Shown here one piece after another: positions 1 through 6,722 of a stretch of 6,722 nucleotides of DNA (positions are counted from its first letter, which is position 1; the number at the start of each line of letters is the position of its first letter). A model generated the notes under the pieces. The model was given only the letters and a program-made list of their open reading frames with translations. It was not told the origin of the DNA and did not search any database. The stretch spans positions 1 through 6,722 of the forward strand of contig JAATGW010000145.1 in assembly GCA_015654495.1 (NCBI GenBank), given 5' to 3'. Source of the stretch: Chitinophagales bacterium. GTDB taxonomy: Bacteria; Bacteroidota; Bacteroidia; Chitinophagales; Chitinophagaceae. A program made the position numbers and the translations under genes.

Positions 1-1
1 A

Positions 2-1068
<1,067 letters not shown>

Positions 1069-1112
1069 GGCAAAAGGCAAGAGGCAGTAGGCAGTAGGCA
1101 GCAGGCAGTAGG
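1069..1112 (+). repeat. GGCAAAA/GGCAGTA heptamer tract 2 (6 units)
   Basis: There are six in-register heptamers: GGCAAAA, GGCAAGA, two GGCAGTA, GGCAGCA, GGCAGTA, then a trailing GG. It joins core copy 1 to copy 2. The unbroken 7-nt register across GGCAAAA and GGCAGTA units suggests the two types are variants of one repeat family, GGCARNA. Confidence 0.96.
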
Positions 1113-1197
1113 AACAGCCGGCCTATGAAGATATAGTTCCTATGCACTTTTCAATGTTTTTTCTATGCATACTATGTGAATCTACGTGGTTCAAACA
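1113..1197 (+). repeat. Composite core element, copy 2
   Basis: The 38-nt core at 1113-1150 differs from copy 1 only at position 1123 (C for T). The middle part has diverged (CAATGTTTTTTCTATGCATACTA region). The right end GTGGTTCAAACA is again identical to copy 1, and the total is again 85 nt. Conserved ends at fixed spacing around a variable middle make this a defined unit rather than random low-complexity sequence. Confidence 0.93.
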
Positions 1198-1239
1198 GGC
1201 AAGAGGCAAAAGGCAAAAGGGAAGAGGCAAAAGAGAAGA
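1198..1239 (+). repeat. GGCAAAA/GGCAAGA heptamer tract 3 (6 units)
   Basis: There are six degenerate heptamers in register: GGCAAGA, two GGCAAAA, GGGAAGA, GGCAAAA, GAGAAGA. The tract occupies the same position after core copy 2 as tract 2 does after core copy 1. A single leftover GGCAAAA occurs at 1457-1463, ahead of the AGTCTGG tract. Confidence 0.92.
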
Positions 1240-1267
1240 GGAGTGGGTAGAATGTAGTTTATAGGAA

Positions 1268-1295
1268 GTTCAACGTTGAACGTTTAACGTTGAAC
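1268..1295. repeat. AACGTTG heptamer repeat forming a perfect 10-bp hairpin (hairpin A)
   Basis: The left arm GTTCAACGTT (1268-1277) is the exact reverse complement of the right arm AACGTTGAAC (1286-1295), with an 8-nt loop GAACGTTT. The same bases also read as three AACGTTN heptamers, and 1268-1281 is itself a perfect 14-nt palindrome. No T-run follows on either strand, so it is not a classical intrinsic terminator. A closely related copy lies at 1608-1633. Confidence 0.9.
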
Positions 1296-1302
1296 ATCTA
1301 AG

Positions 1303-1323
1303 AACTATGAACTATGAACTTAA
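1303..1323 (+). repeat. AACTATG heptamer tract (3 units)
   Basis: Two perfect AACTATG units are followed by the variant AACTTAA. The AAC at the start of each unit keeps the 7-nt phase seen in the AACGTTG tract just upstream. Confidence 0.85.
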
Positions 1324-1370
1324 ACTAAGCATTCTTACCTCTTTTTCTTTCGATATAACGCATACCTTCT

Positions 1371-1448
1371 AACATGTAACTTAATAACATAGCAACTTAA
1401 CAACCTGACAACTCTAACAGTTTTAACGTAGAACTTAAAACGTAGAAC
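1371..1448 (+). repeat. AAC-phased degenerate 7/8-nt repeat tract
   Basis: The trinucleotide AAC recurs at 1371, 1378, 1386, 1394, 1402, 1410, 1416, 1425, 1432, 1439 and 1446. The spacing is 7 or 8 in nearly all steps, while the bases between vary (for example AACTTAAT, AACATAGC, AACCTGAC, AACGTAG). The pattern is a phased skeleton rather than an exact repeat, so its boundaries are approximate. Confidence 0.7.
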
Positions 1449-1480
1449 CTTTCTAAGGCAAAAGAGGAGCAGCCAATTGA

Positions 1481-1510
1481 AGTCTGGAGTCTGGAGTCTG
1501 GAGTCTGGAG
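1481..1510 (+). repeat. AGTCTGG heptamer tract (4 units)
   Basis: Four perfect AGTCTGG units and a trailing AG stand immediately before core copy 3. In copies 1 and 2 that position is held by GGCAGTA tracts. The heptamer sequence is unrelated, but unit length and position are the same. Confidence 0.96.
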
Positions 1511-1512
1511 AC

Positions 1513-1582
1513 AACAGCCGGCATATGAAGATATAGTTCCTACGCACTTTTCTATGTATTCTATGTGAACTCCTATGTGGTT
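1513..1582 (+). repeat. Composite core element, copy 3
   Basis: The core at 1513-1550 matches copy 1 except at 1523 (A for T) and 1543 (C for T). A shorter CTATGTG block follows, ending CCTATGTGGTT at 1582. The distance from core start to GTGGTT is 9 nt shorter than in copies 1 and 2, and the CAAACA extension is absent. A TTTCTG tract follows instead of GGCAAAA. Confidence 0.92.
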
Positions 1583-1583
1583 G

Positions 1584-1607
1584 TCTCTGTTACTGTTTCT
1601 GTTCCTG
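1584..1607 (+). repeat. TTTCTG hexamer tract A
   Basis: Four degenerate units are present: TCTCTG, TTACTG, TTTCTG, TTCCTG. The 17-nt string CTGTTACTGTTTCTGTT (1587-1603) recurs exactly in tract B (1675-1691). The two tracts therefore bracket the second AACGTT hairpin and the AAC-phased run as a pair. Confidence 0.85.
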
Positions 1608-1633
1608 TTTAACGTTGAACGTATAACGTTAAA
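1608..1633. repeat. AACGTT hairpin B, covarying with hairpin A
   Basis: The left arm TTTAACGTT (1608-1616) pairs perfectly over 9 bp with AACGTTAAA (1625-1633) across the 8-nt loop GAACGTAT. The loop has the same length as in hairpin A and differs at one base. The C1271-G1292 pair of hairpin A is replaced here by T1610-A1631, a compensatory change that keeps the stem. The outermost G-C pair of hairpin A is lost (G1607 opposite A1634). Confidence 0.8.
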
Positions 1634-1638
1634 ACTAA

Positions 1639-1663
1639 AACTTATAACATATAACCTGATAAC
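1639..1663 (+). repeat. AAC-phased run 2
   Basis: AAC occurs at 1639, 1646, 1653 and 1661 (steps 7, 7, 8) with variable A/T-rich spacers. It is the same skeleton as the longer run at 1371-1448. It is short and degenerate, so on its own it would be weak. Confidence 0.6.
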
Positions 1664-1671
1664 CCGTACTT

Positions 1672-1705
1672 TTTCTGTTACTGTTTCTGTTTCTGTTTCT
1701 CTTCC
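1672..1705 (+). repeat. TTTCTG hexamer tract B, abutting the RND stop
   Basis: The units are TTTCTG, TTACTG, TTTCTG, TTTCTG and TTTCTC, then TTCC. The tract ends three bases before the complement of the RND stop codon (1709-1711). In RND transcripts it would be read as an A-rich CAGAAA-type 3' tail directly after the stop. Confidence 0.9.
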
Positions 1706-1708
1706 AAA

Positions 1709-4441
1709 TCATGTCTGTTGAGGCGCCGTCAAAACTTTTTTTCTGTCAGAGAACTTCATAACCACAATAAACAAAACAGGCACTATAAAAATGGCGTGTA
1801 GTGTAGCCGCAACCATGCCACCAAATACTGTCCATCCGATGGTAGTACGTGCTGCAGCGCCTGCGCCGGTAGCAAATGCCAATGGTAGTATGCCGAGTAT
1901 AAAAGCGAGTGAAGTCATAATAATCGGACGGAGTCGCAAATTTACCGCCTGCATGATAGAGTCAATCACTGATTCGCCACTGTCTGATCTTTCTTTCGCA
2001 TACTCTACAATAAGGATTGCATTTTTTGCAGCGAGTCCGATCAGGGTGATCAATCCGATTTGTGCATATATATTGTTCGACAATGATTTCATCAACGTTA
2101 GTGCTGTGATCGCGCCAAAAGCACCAATCGGCACAGCCAATAAAACTGCAAGCGGAACCGACCAGCTCTCATACAATGCCGCAAGAAATAAAAACACCAG
2201 CACGCTTGACAGAATAAAAATATAGGTAGAACTTCCGCCGGCGTTAATCTCCTCTCTGCTCAAGCCGGAGAACTCATATCCATAACCCTGTGGCAATACT
2301 TTATCAGCAGTTTCAATCAAAGCATTAATTGCCTGGCCGCTGCTATAGCCTTCATTTGTATTTCCATTAATCTCCACCGAACGGAAAAGATTAAAATGCG
2401 AGATCAGCGGCGCCGTTTCTTTCACCGTATAATTAATGACCGTACTAAGTGGAACCATTTCCGACTGCTGGTTACGCACATAATATTGCCCCAGGTTTTT
2501 TATGTTGGACCTGAAAGCAGTATCAGCCTGTGCTACTACTTCAAAATCTCTTCCATAAACAATAAACTGGTTGGTATATGTACTCCCTAAAAAAGTTTGA
2601 AGGGTTGTGAACACATCGCCCACTGATATGCCGAGCTTGTTGCATTTTTCTCTGTCCACATCTAATTGGTATGTAGGTGTATTGGTTGAAAAAAAGGAAA
2701 AGGCGCCGGCTATTTCCGGCCTTTTATTTAATTCAGCCAAAAAATTATTCGCCACTTTTGCGAACTGCTGAATATCATCAGTAGTTGTTTGTTGTTCCAG
2801 TTCAAAAGTAAATCCACCGGTTTGTCCCAGGCCGGGAATAGCGGGAGGAGCAATTACAGCAACAGTTGCGTCCTGTATTCCAGCGAGCGAACGCTGTAAC
2901 CTGCCCGTCAGGCCCTGCAGTTGCTGGGATTTGTCAGTACGTTCATCCCATGGTTTTAGAGAAACGAATACTGTACCTGTATTCGGCTTGGAAGCGCCTG
3001 TAATAATATTTAATCCTTCGAGAGCGGCTGTATGTTGAATGGCAGTTTCAGCGTCCAGCATACTCATGATAGTATCAATAATTTCAACACTTCGGTTTGT
3101 TGCTGCAGCGGGCGGCAATTCATATGTTACATATAAGCGACCCACATCCTCCGTTGGGATAAAACCTGTTGCTTTTGTTTTAAACATGAACCCGGCACTA
3201 ACGTAAATACAAACGAGCAAGACAAGTACATAAGGAGCTTTGCGGATACTTTTCTGCACGCCTGAAGAATAGCTTTTTGTAACCCGTTCAAACCAGGTGT
3301 TAAACCTGTAGAAAAATTTATTGATGCCCCTGGAATCTTTGCTGAGTGTAGTCGGCTTCAGCAAGAGCGTTGCTAGTGCCGGCGTGAGTGAGAGTGCAAT
3401 AAAAGCGGAAATAAGTACTGAAATAGCAATAGTGATTGCAAACTGTTGGTATAGTTTCCCTACGAGACCAGGGATAAAACCCACGGGAACAAATACGGCA
3501 GCCAATATCAATGCGATTGCCATTACCGGACCGGAAATATCTTTCATCGCACGCGTTGCTGCCTCTTTTGCAGAAAGTTTTTCTACATCAATATAACGTT
3601 GAATAGCTTCTACCACAACTATAGCGTCGTCCACCACAATGCCGATGGCGAGTACAAAACCAAACAATGTAAGTGTGTTGATAGTAAATCCCAAAGGCAC
3701 AAAGAAAATAAAGGACCCGATAAGAGAAACAGGGATTGCCAATACGGGGATCAAGGTGGCTCGCCAGTTTTGCAGAAAAAGGAATACCACCAGCACAACC
3801 AATATAAGTGCTGTTACCAGTGTCTTAATCACTTCTTTCATCGATGCAGTAATGACCGATACTGTTTCAAAAGGGACAACATAATCCACATCATCGGGAA
3901 ATGTCTTTTTCAATTGTTGCAAAGTCGCATAGATTCCGTTAGCAACCTGCAAAGCATTACTACCCGGTGTCTGGTACACCAACAGGTAGGAAGTTCTTTT
4001 ACCGTCAACAAAAGAATAGTTACTATAATTTACTTTCCCCAGTTCTACTCTTGCCACATCTTTCAGATATACCAATGATCCGTTTTGAGGATTACTGCGG
4101 AGAACAATTTTCTCAAATTCCTCTGCCCTGGTCAGCTTACTGTTGGTTAAAACAGTGTACTCAAAAGCCGAAGCATTGTATTGTGGAGGGCCGCCAATGG
4201 AACCTGCCCCTATCTCCAGATTTTGCGATTGTAAAGCTGCAGTAACATCATTTGCTGTTAATCCGAGTTGGGCCAGCTTATCGGTCTGAAGCCATATCCG
4301 CATACTGAAATTATCTGCCCTGCTCACAACATCGCCCACTCCCTCCACCCGCAGGAGGGCTTGCTGAATAAAGATATTTGTATAATTATCGAGGAACCTG
4401 ATATCATGTGTTCCTTTGGGAGAATATATAGCCACCAGCAA
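1709..4441 (-). CDS. RND transporter C-terminal part, open downstream of the nonsense codon
   Basis: This 910-residue open stretch carries the rest of PN1/PN2 (YSPKGTHDIRFL; VEGVGDVVSR; MRIW), then TM2-TM6 with FLFLQNWRATLIPVLAIPV and the TM4 aspartate pair. The second periplasmic half (about 425-735) and TM8-TM12 with the conserved lysine and arginine follow. The nominal first codon is a TTG at 4439-4441 that aligns with an internal Leu of the family. No ribosome-binding site is evident, and twelve in-frame sense codons (GVTVRQKNPSAL) lie between it and the TAA. I regard it as the continuation of one broken gene, not a separate gene. A protein starting here would lack TM1 and probably fail to fold. 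Confidence 0.7.
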   Translation of the reverse strand: MLVAIYSPKGTHDIRFLDNYTNIFIQQALLRVEGVGDVVSRADNFSMRIWLQTDKLAQLGLTANDVTAALQSQNLEIGAGSIGGPPQYNASAFEYTVLTNSKLTRAEEFEKIVLRSNPQNGSLVYLKDVARVELGKVNYSNYSFVDGKRTSYLLVYQTPGSNALQVANGIYATLQQLKKTFPDDVDYVVPFETVSVITASMKEVIKTLVTALILVVLVVFLFLQNWRATLIPVLAIPVSLIGSFIFFVPLGFTINTLTLFGFVLAIGIVVDDAIVVVEAIQRYIDVEKLSAKEAATRAMKDISGPVMAIALILAAVFVPVGFIPGLVGKLYQQFAITIAISVLISAFIALSLTPALATLLLKPTTLSKDSRGINKFFYRFNTWFERVTKSYSSGVQKSIRKAPYVLVLLVCIYVSAGFMFKTKATGFIPTEDVGRLYVTYELPPAAATNRSVEIIDTIMSMLDAETAIQHTAALEGLNIITGASKPNTGTVFVSLKPWDERTDKSQQLQGLTGRLQRSLAGIQDATVAVIAPPAIPGLGQTGGFTFELEQQTTTDDIQQFAKVANNFLAELNKRPEIAGAFSFFSTNTPTYQLDVDREKCNKLGISVGDVFTTLQTFLGSTYTNQFIVYGRDFEVVAQADTAFRSNIKNLGQYYVRNQQSEMVPLSTVINYTVKETAPLISHFNLFRSVEINGNTNEGYSSGQAINALIETADKVLPQGYGYEFSGLSREEINAGGSSTYIFILSSVLVFLFLAALYESWSVPLAVLLAVPIGAFGAITALTLMKSLSNNIYAQIGLITLIGLAAKNAILIVEYAKERSDSGESVIDSIMQAVNLRLRPIIMTSLAFILGILPLAFATGAGAAARTTIGWTVFGGMVAATLHAIFIVPVLFIVVMKFSDRKKVLTAPQQT

Positions 4442-4477
4442 CAGAGCACTGGGGTTTTTCTGTCGAACGGTTACGCC

Positions 4478-4480
4478 TTA
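4478..4480 (-). other. In-frame nonsense codon (TAA) in the RND gene
   Basis: The minus-strand reading is CCC GCA GCA GTA AAG CAG TAA, then GGC GTA ACC. Family alignment by eye runs straight through it (LPAAVKQ, stop, GVTVRQK against AcrB LPQEVQQ, Q, GVSVEKS) with no gained or lost residue. A single base change from a sense codon such as CAA, AAA, TTA, TAC or TAT explains it. It lies in a small direct repeat: plus-strand TTACTGC at 4478-4484 and again at 4486-4492. TAA is a normal terminator here, since the TolC-like gene ends in TAA. Confidence 0.9.
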
Positions 4481-4855
4481 CTGCTTTACTGCTGCGGGAA
4501 GCGATGGGGTTGCTATCCCGGCGCGGTTCTGAACATCCAGCGTAGCTATATCAGTATTTGTACCAATCTTATAGGTAACAACACTGGAGGCTACTCCGTT
4601 TCCTGCACTTGTGCTCTGGATATATTCCATCCCCGGCGAACCATTTACCTGGTTCTCAATCGGAGTAACCACAGTTTCTTCCAGCGTTTCCGCATCTGCA
4701 CCTGTAAATGTGCTGGTGATCTGTACAGTAGGTGGAGTGATATCCGGATATTGATTAACCGGCAAACCTATTAATGACACAGTACCGATTATAACAATTA
4801 CAATCGCAATGACCATTGCTGTTACAGGCCGTTTTATAAATGTATCTGCTATCAT
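4478..4855 (-). CDS. RND transporter N-terminal fragment (125 aa) up to the nonsense codon
   Basis: This is the part translated from the normal start. It contains TM1 (about residues 10-30) and the beginning of the periplasmic porter domain PN1, with family landmarks LPVNQYPDITPP, FTGADAETLEE and LDVQNRAGIATPSLP. It ends in AAVKQ and then TAA. The upstream leader ends in an A/T-rich run with no Shine-Dalgarno match, as is common in Bacteroidota. A 125-residue piece with one TM helix cannot transport by itself. At most it would be a membrane-anchored remnant, if it is stable at all. Confidence 0.8.
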   Translation of the reverse strand: MIADTFIKRPVTAMVIAIVIVIIGTVSLIGLPVNQYPDITPPTVQITSTFTGADAETLEETVVTPIENQVNGSPGMEYIQSTSAGNGVASSVVTYKIGTNTDIATLDVQNRAGIATPSLPAAVKQ

Positions 4856-4961
4856 TTTTATTTTTTTATATTTCTGATACAGTCATTTATACATGCATCA
4901 GCAGTCATGATTTAAAGTGCCGGAAGTCTATATTTCGCTCTTTTCTTTTATTGGAAACTAT
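4856..4961 (-). other. Spacer between adaptor and RND genes
   Basis: This 106-nt gap is long compared with the 9-nt gap upstream in the same operon. On the minus strand it ends in an A/T-rich run before the RND ATG. I see no TAnnTTTG-type Bacteroidota promoter and no terminator hairpin in it. A 16-codon ORF (MTADACINDCIRNIKK, 4908 down to 4858) ends two bases before the RND start. It has no recognisable feature and is most likely chance. Confidence 0.5.
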
Positions 4962-6083
4962 CTACTGCATTCCGGTAATTCTTACAAGTGAACCCGCTTT
5001 TAACCTGGCTGTACCTTCGGTAACAATCAGGTCTCCTTCGTTAAGTCCTTTTTGTACAACAATATTGGATCCTATTGCACGCCCCGGTAGGATCTTCTGC
5101 CGCCTGACTATATTTTTATTGATAATAAAAACAAAGTATTCACCCAACTGCTCAGAAACAGCTTTATAAGGAATAAGAATTTGCTTCTCTCCTTTTTTGT
5201 TTTGTACGCGGATCGTACAACTCATCCCCGTCTTTAATACATTGGCCGGGTTGTCAAACTCAAGTCTCGTCACAATTGTGGCAGTCTGCGGATCAACCGC
5301 GCGGTCCAGTAATGAAACCCGTCCGCTGAATGGATACAATTGGCCATCAGGCAACGCGATCGTAAAAGTTGAATCTGTTTTGTCAAGAGGCAATCCCTCG
5401 AGCTCTTCAAAACGTCCGATCTCTTTTTCATCCACATTAAAGTCAGCAGCTATAGGATCGTCTGAAGAAATGACATTGAGTAGTGTGACGCCCGGAGAAA
5501 CCGCCGCTCCCGGCTTCACCTGTGATATACCGATTGTACCTGACAATGGCGCATAGATAGTAGCGTATTTCAGCCCGGTCCGTACATTCTGTATGGCAGC
5601 CTGTGCCGCAAGCAATTGCATTTTCGCAGCCTGGAGTGCTGCCAGTGAATGATCGACTACCTGCTTTGCGATAGCATCATTTTTCTGAAGGAACAAATAC
5701 CTGTCTGCATCCTGCTGCGCCATCTGCAGGTTAGATTCCGCGACTTTATAATTAGCGTTTGCCTGCAATACATTTGCCTGGTATTGCTGTTGATCAAGCG
5801 TATAAAGCAGCTGGCCTTTATTTACGTGCTGGCCATCTTTGAAAAAAACGCCGGTGATATAACCCGTCACCTGGGGTGTGATCTGTACCTGGTTAAGCGC
5901 TACAATTGTACCAGGATATTCATCATAATAAACTACCTCTTCCTGTTTGGCCGTATCTGCTGCAACAGGTATCGCCTCCGGCGATTGTAGCTTCGGTGAT
6001 TTACTTCCGCACGAAATCAGAAGCAGACATACCGTGAAAAAGAGGATGATGATGATAGCTGGTTTTAAACACAACTTTTTCAT
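4962..6083 (-). CDS. RND pump periplasmic adaptor (membrane-fusion lipoprotein, AcrA/MexA-like)
   Basis: This protein bridges the inner-membrane RND pump and the outer-membrane channel. It has 373 aa, the usual size for AcrA/MexA relatives. The N-terminus is a lipoprotein signal: MKK, a hydrophobic stretch, then the lipobox LISC with Cys25 as the predicted acylated residue. Domains follow in canonical order. The first lipoyl half is at about 66-97 (VTGYITGVFFKDGQHVNKGQ) and an Ala/Gln-rich alpha-hairpin at 100-168. The second lipoyl half is at 171-204 (ATIYAPLSGTIG, VKPGAAVSPG). The beta-barrel spans about 209-295 (DRAVDPQTATIVTRLEF, LKTGMSCTIRV), and the membrane-proximal domain runs to 372 (IPYKAVSEQLGEYFVFI, GLNEGDLIVTEG). 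The ATG start is supported by the signal peptide beginning exactly there. It lies 9 nt after the TolC-like stop, so the two are probably co-transcribed. The sequence appears intact. Confidence 0.96.
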   Translation of the reverse strand: MKKLCLKPAIIIILFFTVCLLLISCGSKSPKLQSPEAIPVAADTAKQEEVVYYDEYPGTIVALNQVQITPQVTGYITGVFFKDGQHVNKGQLLYTLDQQQYQANVLQANANYKVAESNLQMAQQDADRYLFLQKNDAIAKQVVDHSLAALQAAKMQLLAAQAAIQNVRTGLKYATIYAPLSGTIGISQVKPGAAVSPGVTLLNVISSDDPIAADFNVDEKEIGRFEELEGLPLDKTDSTFTIALPDGQLYPFSGRVSLLDRAVDPQTATIVTRLEFDNPANVLKTGMSCTIRVQNKKGEKQILIPYKAVSEQLGEYFVFIINKNIVRRQKILPGRAIGSNIVVQKGLNEGDLIVTEGTARLKAGSLVRITGMQ

Positions 6084-6092
6084 ACAAGTATA

Positions 6093-6722
6093 TTAATAAG
6101 TGATAGTACCCGCTGCTTTTTGTACATCGATCCTGCGACTCAATACCAGGTAAAGCGCATCCAGCATATCTACTTCCGCCGTACGCAGATCCGTTTCGGC
6201 AATAACCACATCGAGATAAGTTTTAACGCCTGATTGATATTGTAATTGAATTGTTTTGTACACTTCCTGTGCCAGCGACAAATTTTCCTTTGAAACCATA
6301 TAGTCGTTAAGACTGGCTTCATACTCCGCCAACGCTGTTATATACTCAGTATTAATTCCCAGTTTCAGATCCTGAAAATCCCAATCAAGCTTTTGCAACT
6401 CCAGTTGAGCAAGTCTTGTTTGTTGTATGCGACTGCCACCCTGGAAAATCGGCAGAGAAAGCGTGAGACCGAGTAATGAATTGGGAAAGGCCTCGTGGTA
6501 TATTTTGGAAAAATTATTGTTTTGTCCTATCAGGTTATAATTGGCGAAGAACGATACCCTTGGCAGGTAATTCCATTTGGTATACCTCAGGTTAGCCTGC
6601 AGGAGTCGCTGCTGAGTTTTTAGTTGCTGAAATTCCACACGCTGCGGATACGATGGTGCTTCAGCAGGAACCACAACAATTTCTTCCTGAAGTTTTTTAT
6701 TATCGTAAACTAATTTGAGCTC
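6093..6722 (-). CDS. TolC-like outer-membrane efflux channel, C-terminal part (5' end outside window)
   Basis: This is the outer-membrane exit duct of the tripartite pump (OEP/TolC family). It reads in from the right edge for 209 codons with no stop. The GTG near 6674 is internal, because the frame stays open with family-like sequence upstream (ELKLVYDNKKLQEE). The visible part is the second structural repeat. It starts with a helix ending in YLPRVSFFANYNL and a beta-strand region, then LTLSLPIFQGGSRIQQTRLAQLE, which is the usual PIFxGG motif entering the long coiled helices. The typical closing segment YQSGVKTYLDVVIAETDLRTAEVD follows, and the protein ends AAGTITY and TAA. Roughly half of a typical protein of 430-480 aa is missing. 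It is the first visible gene of the operon. The promoter and any regulator would lie beyond the window. Confidence 0.94.
   Translation of the reverse strand, partial: ELKLVYDNKKLQEEIVVVPAEAPSYPQRVEFQQLKTQQRLLQANLRYTKWNYLPRVSFFANYNLIGQNNNFSKIYHEAFPNSLLGLTLSLPIFQGGSRIQQTRLAQLELQKLDWDFQDLKLGINTEYITALAEYEASLNDYMVSKENLSLAQEVYKTIQLQYQSGVKTYLDVVIAETDLRTAEVDMLDALYLVLSRRIDVQKAAGTITY

Larger units (their letters stand above)
1709..4855 (-). pseudogene. AcrB/HAE1-type RND efflux transporter, interrupted by one in-frame TAA
   Basis: This is the inner-membrane proton-driven engine of a tripartite efflux pump. Read through, it spans 1049 codons plus none missing against E. coli AcrB (1049 aa). Both parts are in one frame, starting at the ATG 4855-4853 (MIADTFIKRPV, matching the family opening MPNFFIDRP) and ending at the TGA 1709-1711. 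The only lesion is TAA at codon 126 (4478-4480), aligned by eye with AcrB Gln125. Proton-relay residues are intact: Asp409-Asp410 in TM4 (VVDDAIVVVE), Lys944 (GLAAKNAILIVE) and Arg974 (LRLRPIIMTS), equivalent to AcrB D407/D408, K940 and R971. Everything else reads as a functional gene, so the nonsense codon is recent, is read through, or is a sequencing error. The gene is last in the channel-adaptor-pump operon, 106 nt after the adaptor stop. Substrates are unknown. Confidence 0.88.

Noticed and set aside
1268..1295. Intrinsic terminator at hairpin A
   Set aside because: The stem is A/T-rich, and no T-run follows the stem on either strand, so the classical signature is missing. Termination here remains possible but is not shown.
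1335..1547. Minus-strand ORF of 70 codons containing SRLQTPDF
   Set aside because: It is a translation of the AGTCTGG tract, core copy 3 and the AAC-phased run. It has no domain, no start context and no coding signature.
4439..4441. TTG as an independent start of a 910-aa RND protein
   Set aside because: It aligns with an internal leucine of the family, has no ribosome-binding site, and would delete TM1. The upstream codons back to the nonsense codon are homologous to the family too.
4478..4480. Stop-codon reassignment of TAA to an amino acid
   Set aside because: The TolC-like gene terminates at TAA at the expected family length, and TAG and TGA end the MFS, adaptor and RND genes. All three codons act as stops here.
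1791..5556. Several plus-strand ORFs of 64-168 codons opposite the RND and adaptor genes
   Set aside because: They are antisense shadows of well-supported genes, with no recognisable domains and cysteine- or serine-rich composition typical of out-of-frame reading.

Overview
The window looks like chromosomal DNA from a Bacteroidota bacterium, most likely a Chitinophagaceae-type soil or freshwater lineage. This is inferred from the protein flavour of the genes, the A/T-rich leaders without a clear Shine-Dalgarno sequence, and the intergenic heptamer tracts of GGCAGTA and AGTCTGG type. No marker gene is present to fix the taxon. It holds two multidrug-efflux loci facing each other, separated by about 0.75 kb made almost entirely of short repeats.

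Left (2-961, + strand): the C-terminal two thirds of a DHA2-type (EmrB/QacA-like) major facilitator drug:H+ antiporter, cut by the window edge. Its last four codons and its stop lie inside a GGCAGTA heptamer tract.

Middle (946-1705): no credible gene. It holds three copies of a composite element: a near-invariant 38-nt core followed by a degenerate CTATGTG block. Around these lie heptamer tracts of several unrelated sequences (GGCAGTA, GGCAAAA, AACGTTG, AACTATG, AGTCTGG), two TTTCTG hexamer tracts, and two AACGTT hairpins whose stems differ by one compensatory C-G to T-A change. Two ORFs here look protein-like but are translations of the repeats.

Right (1709-6722, - strand): an apparent three-gene operon for a tripartite RND pump, in the order outer-membrane TolC-like channel (5' end outside the window), lipoprotein membrane-fusion adaptor, then inner-membrane AcrB/HAE1-type RND transporter. 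Together these would form one conduit from periplasm to exterior, powered by the proton gradient. The RND gene is interrupted at codon 126 by a single in-frame TAA, with no frameshift and all other key residues intact. As read, the operon encodes channel and adaptor but no full-length pump. This is either a very recent nonsense mutation, a readthrough case, or a sequencing error.

The two items most worth following up are the lone nonsense codon and the layered repeat block filling the convergent gap.
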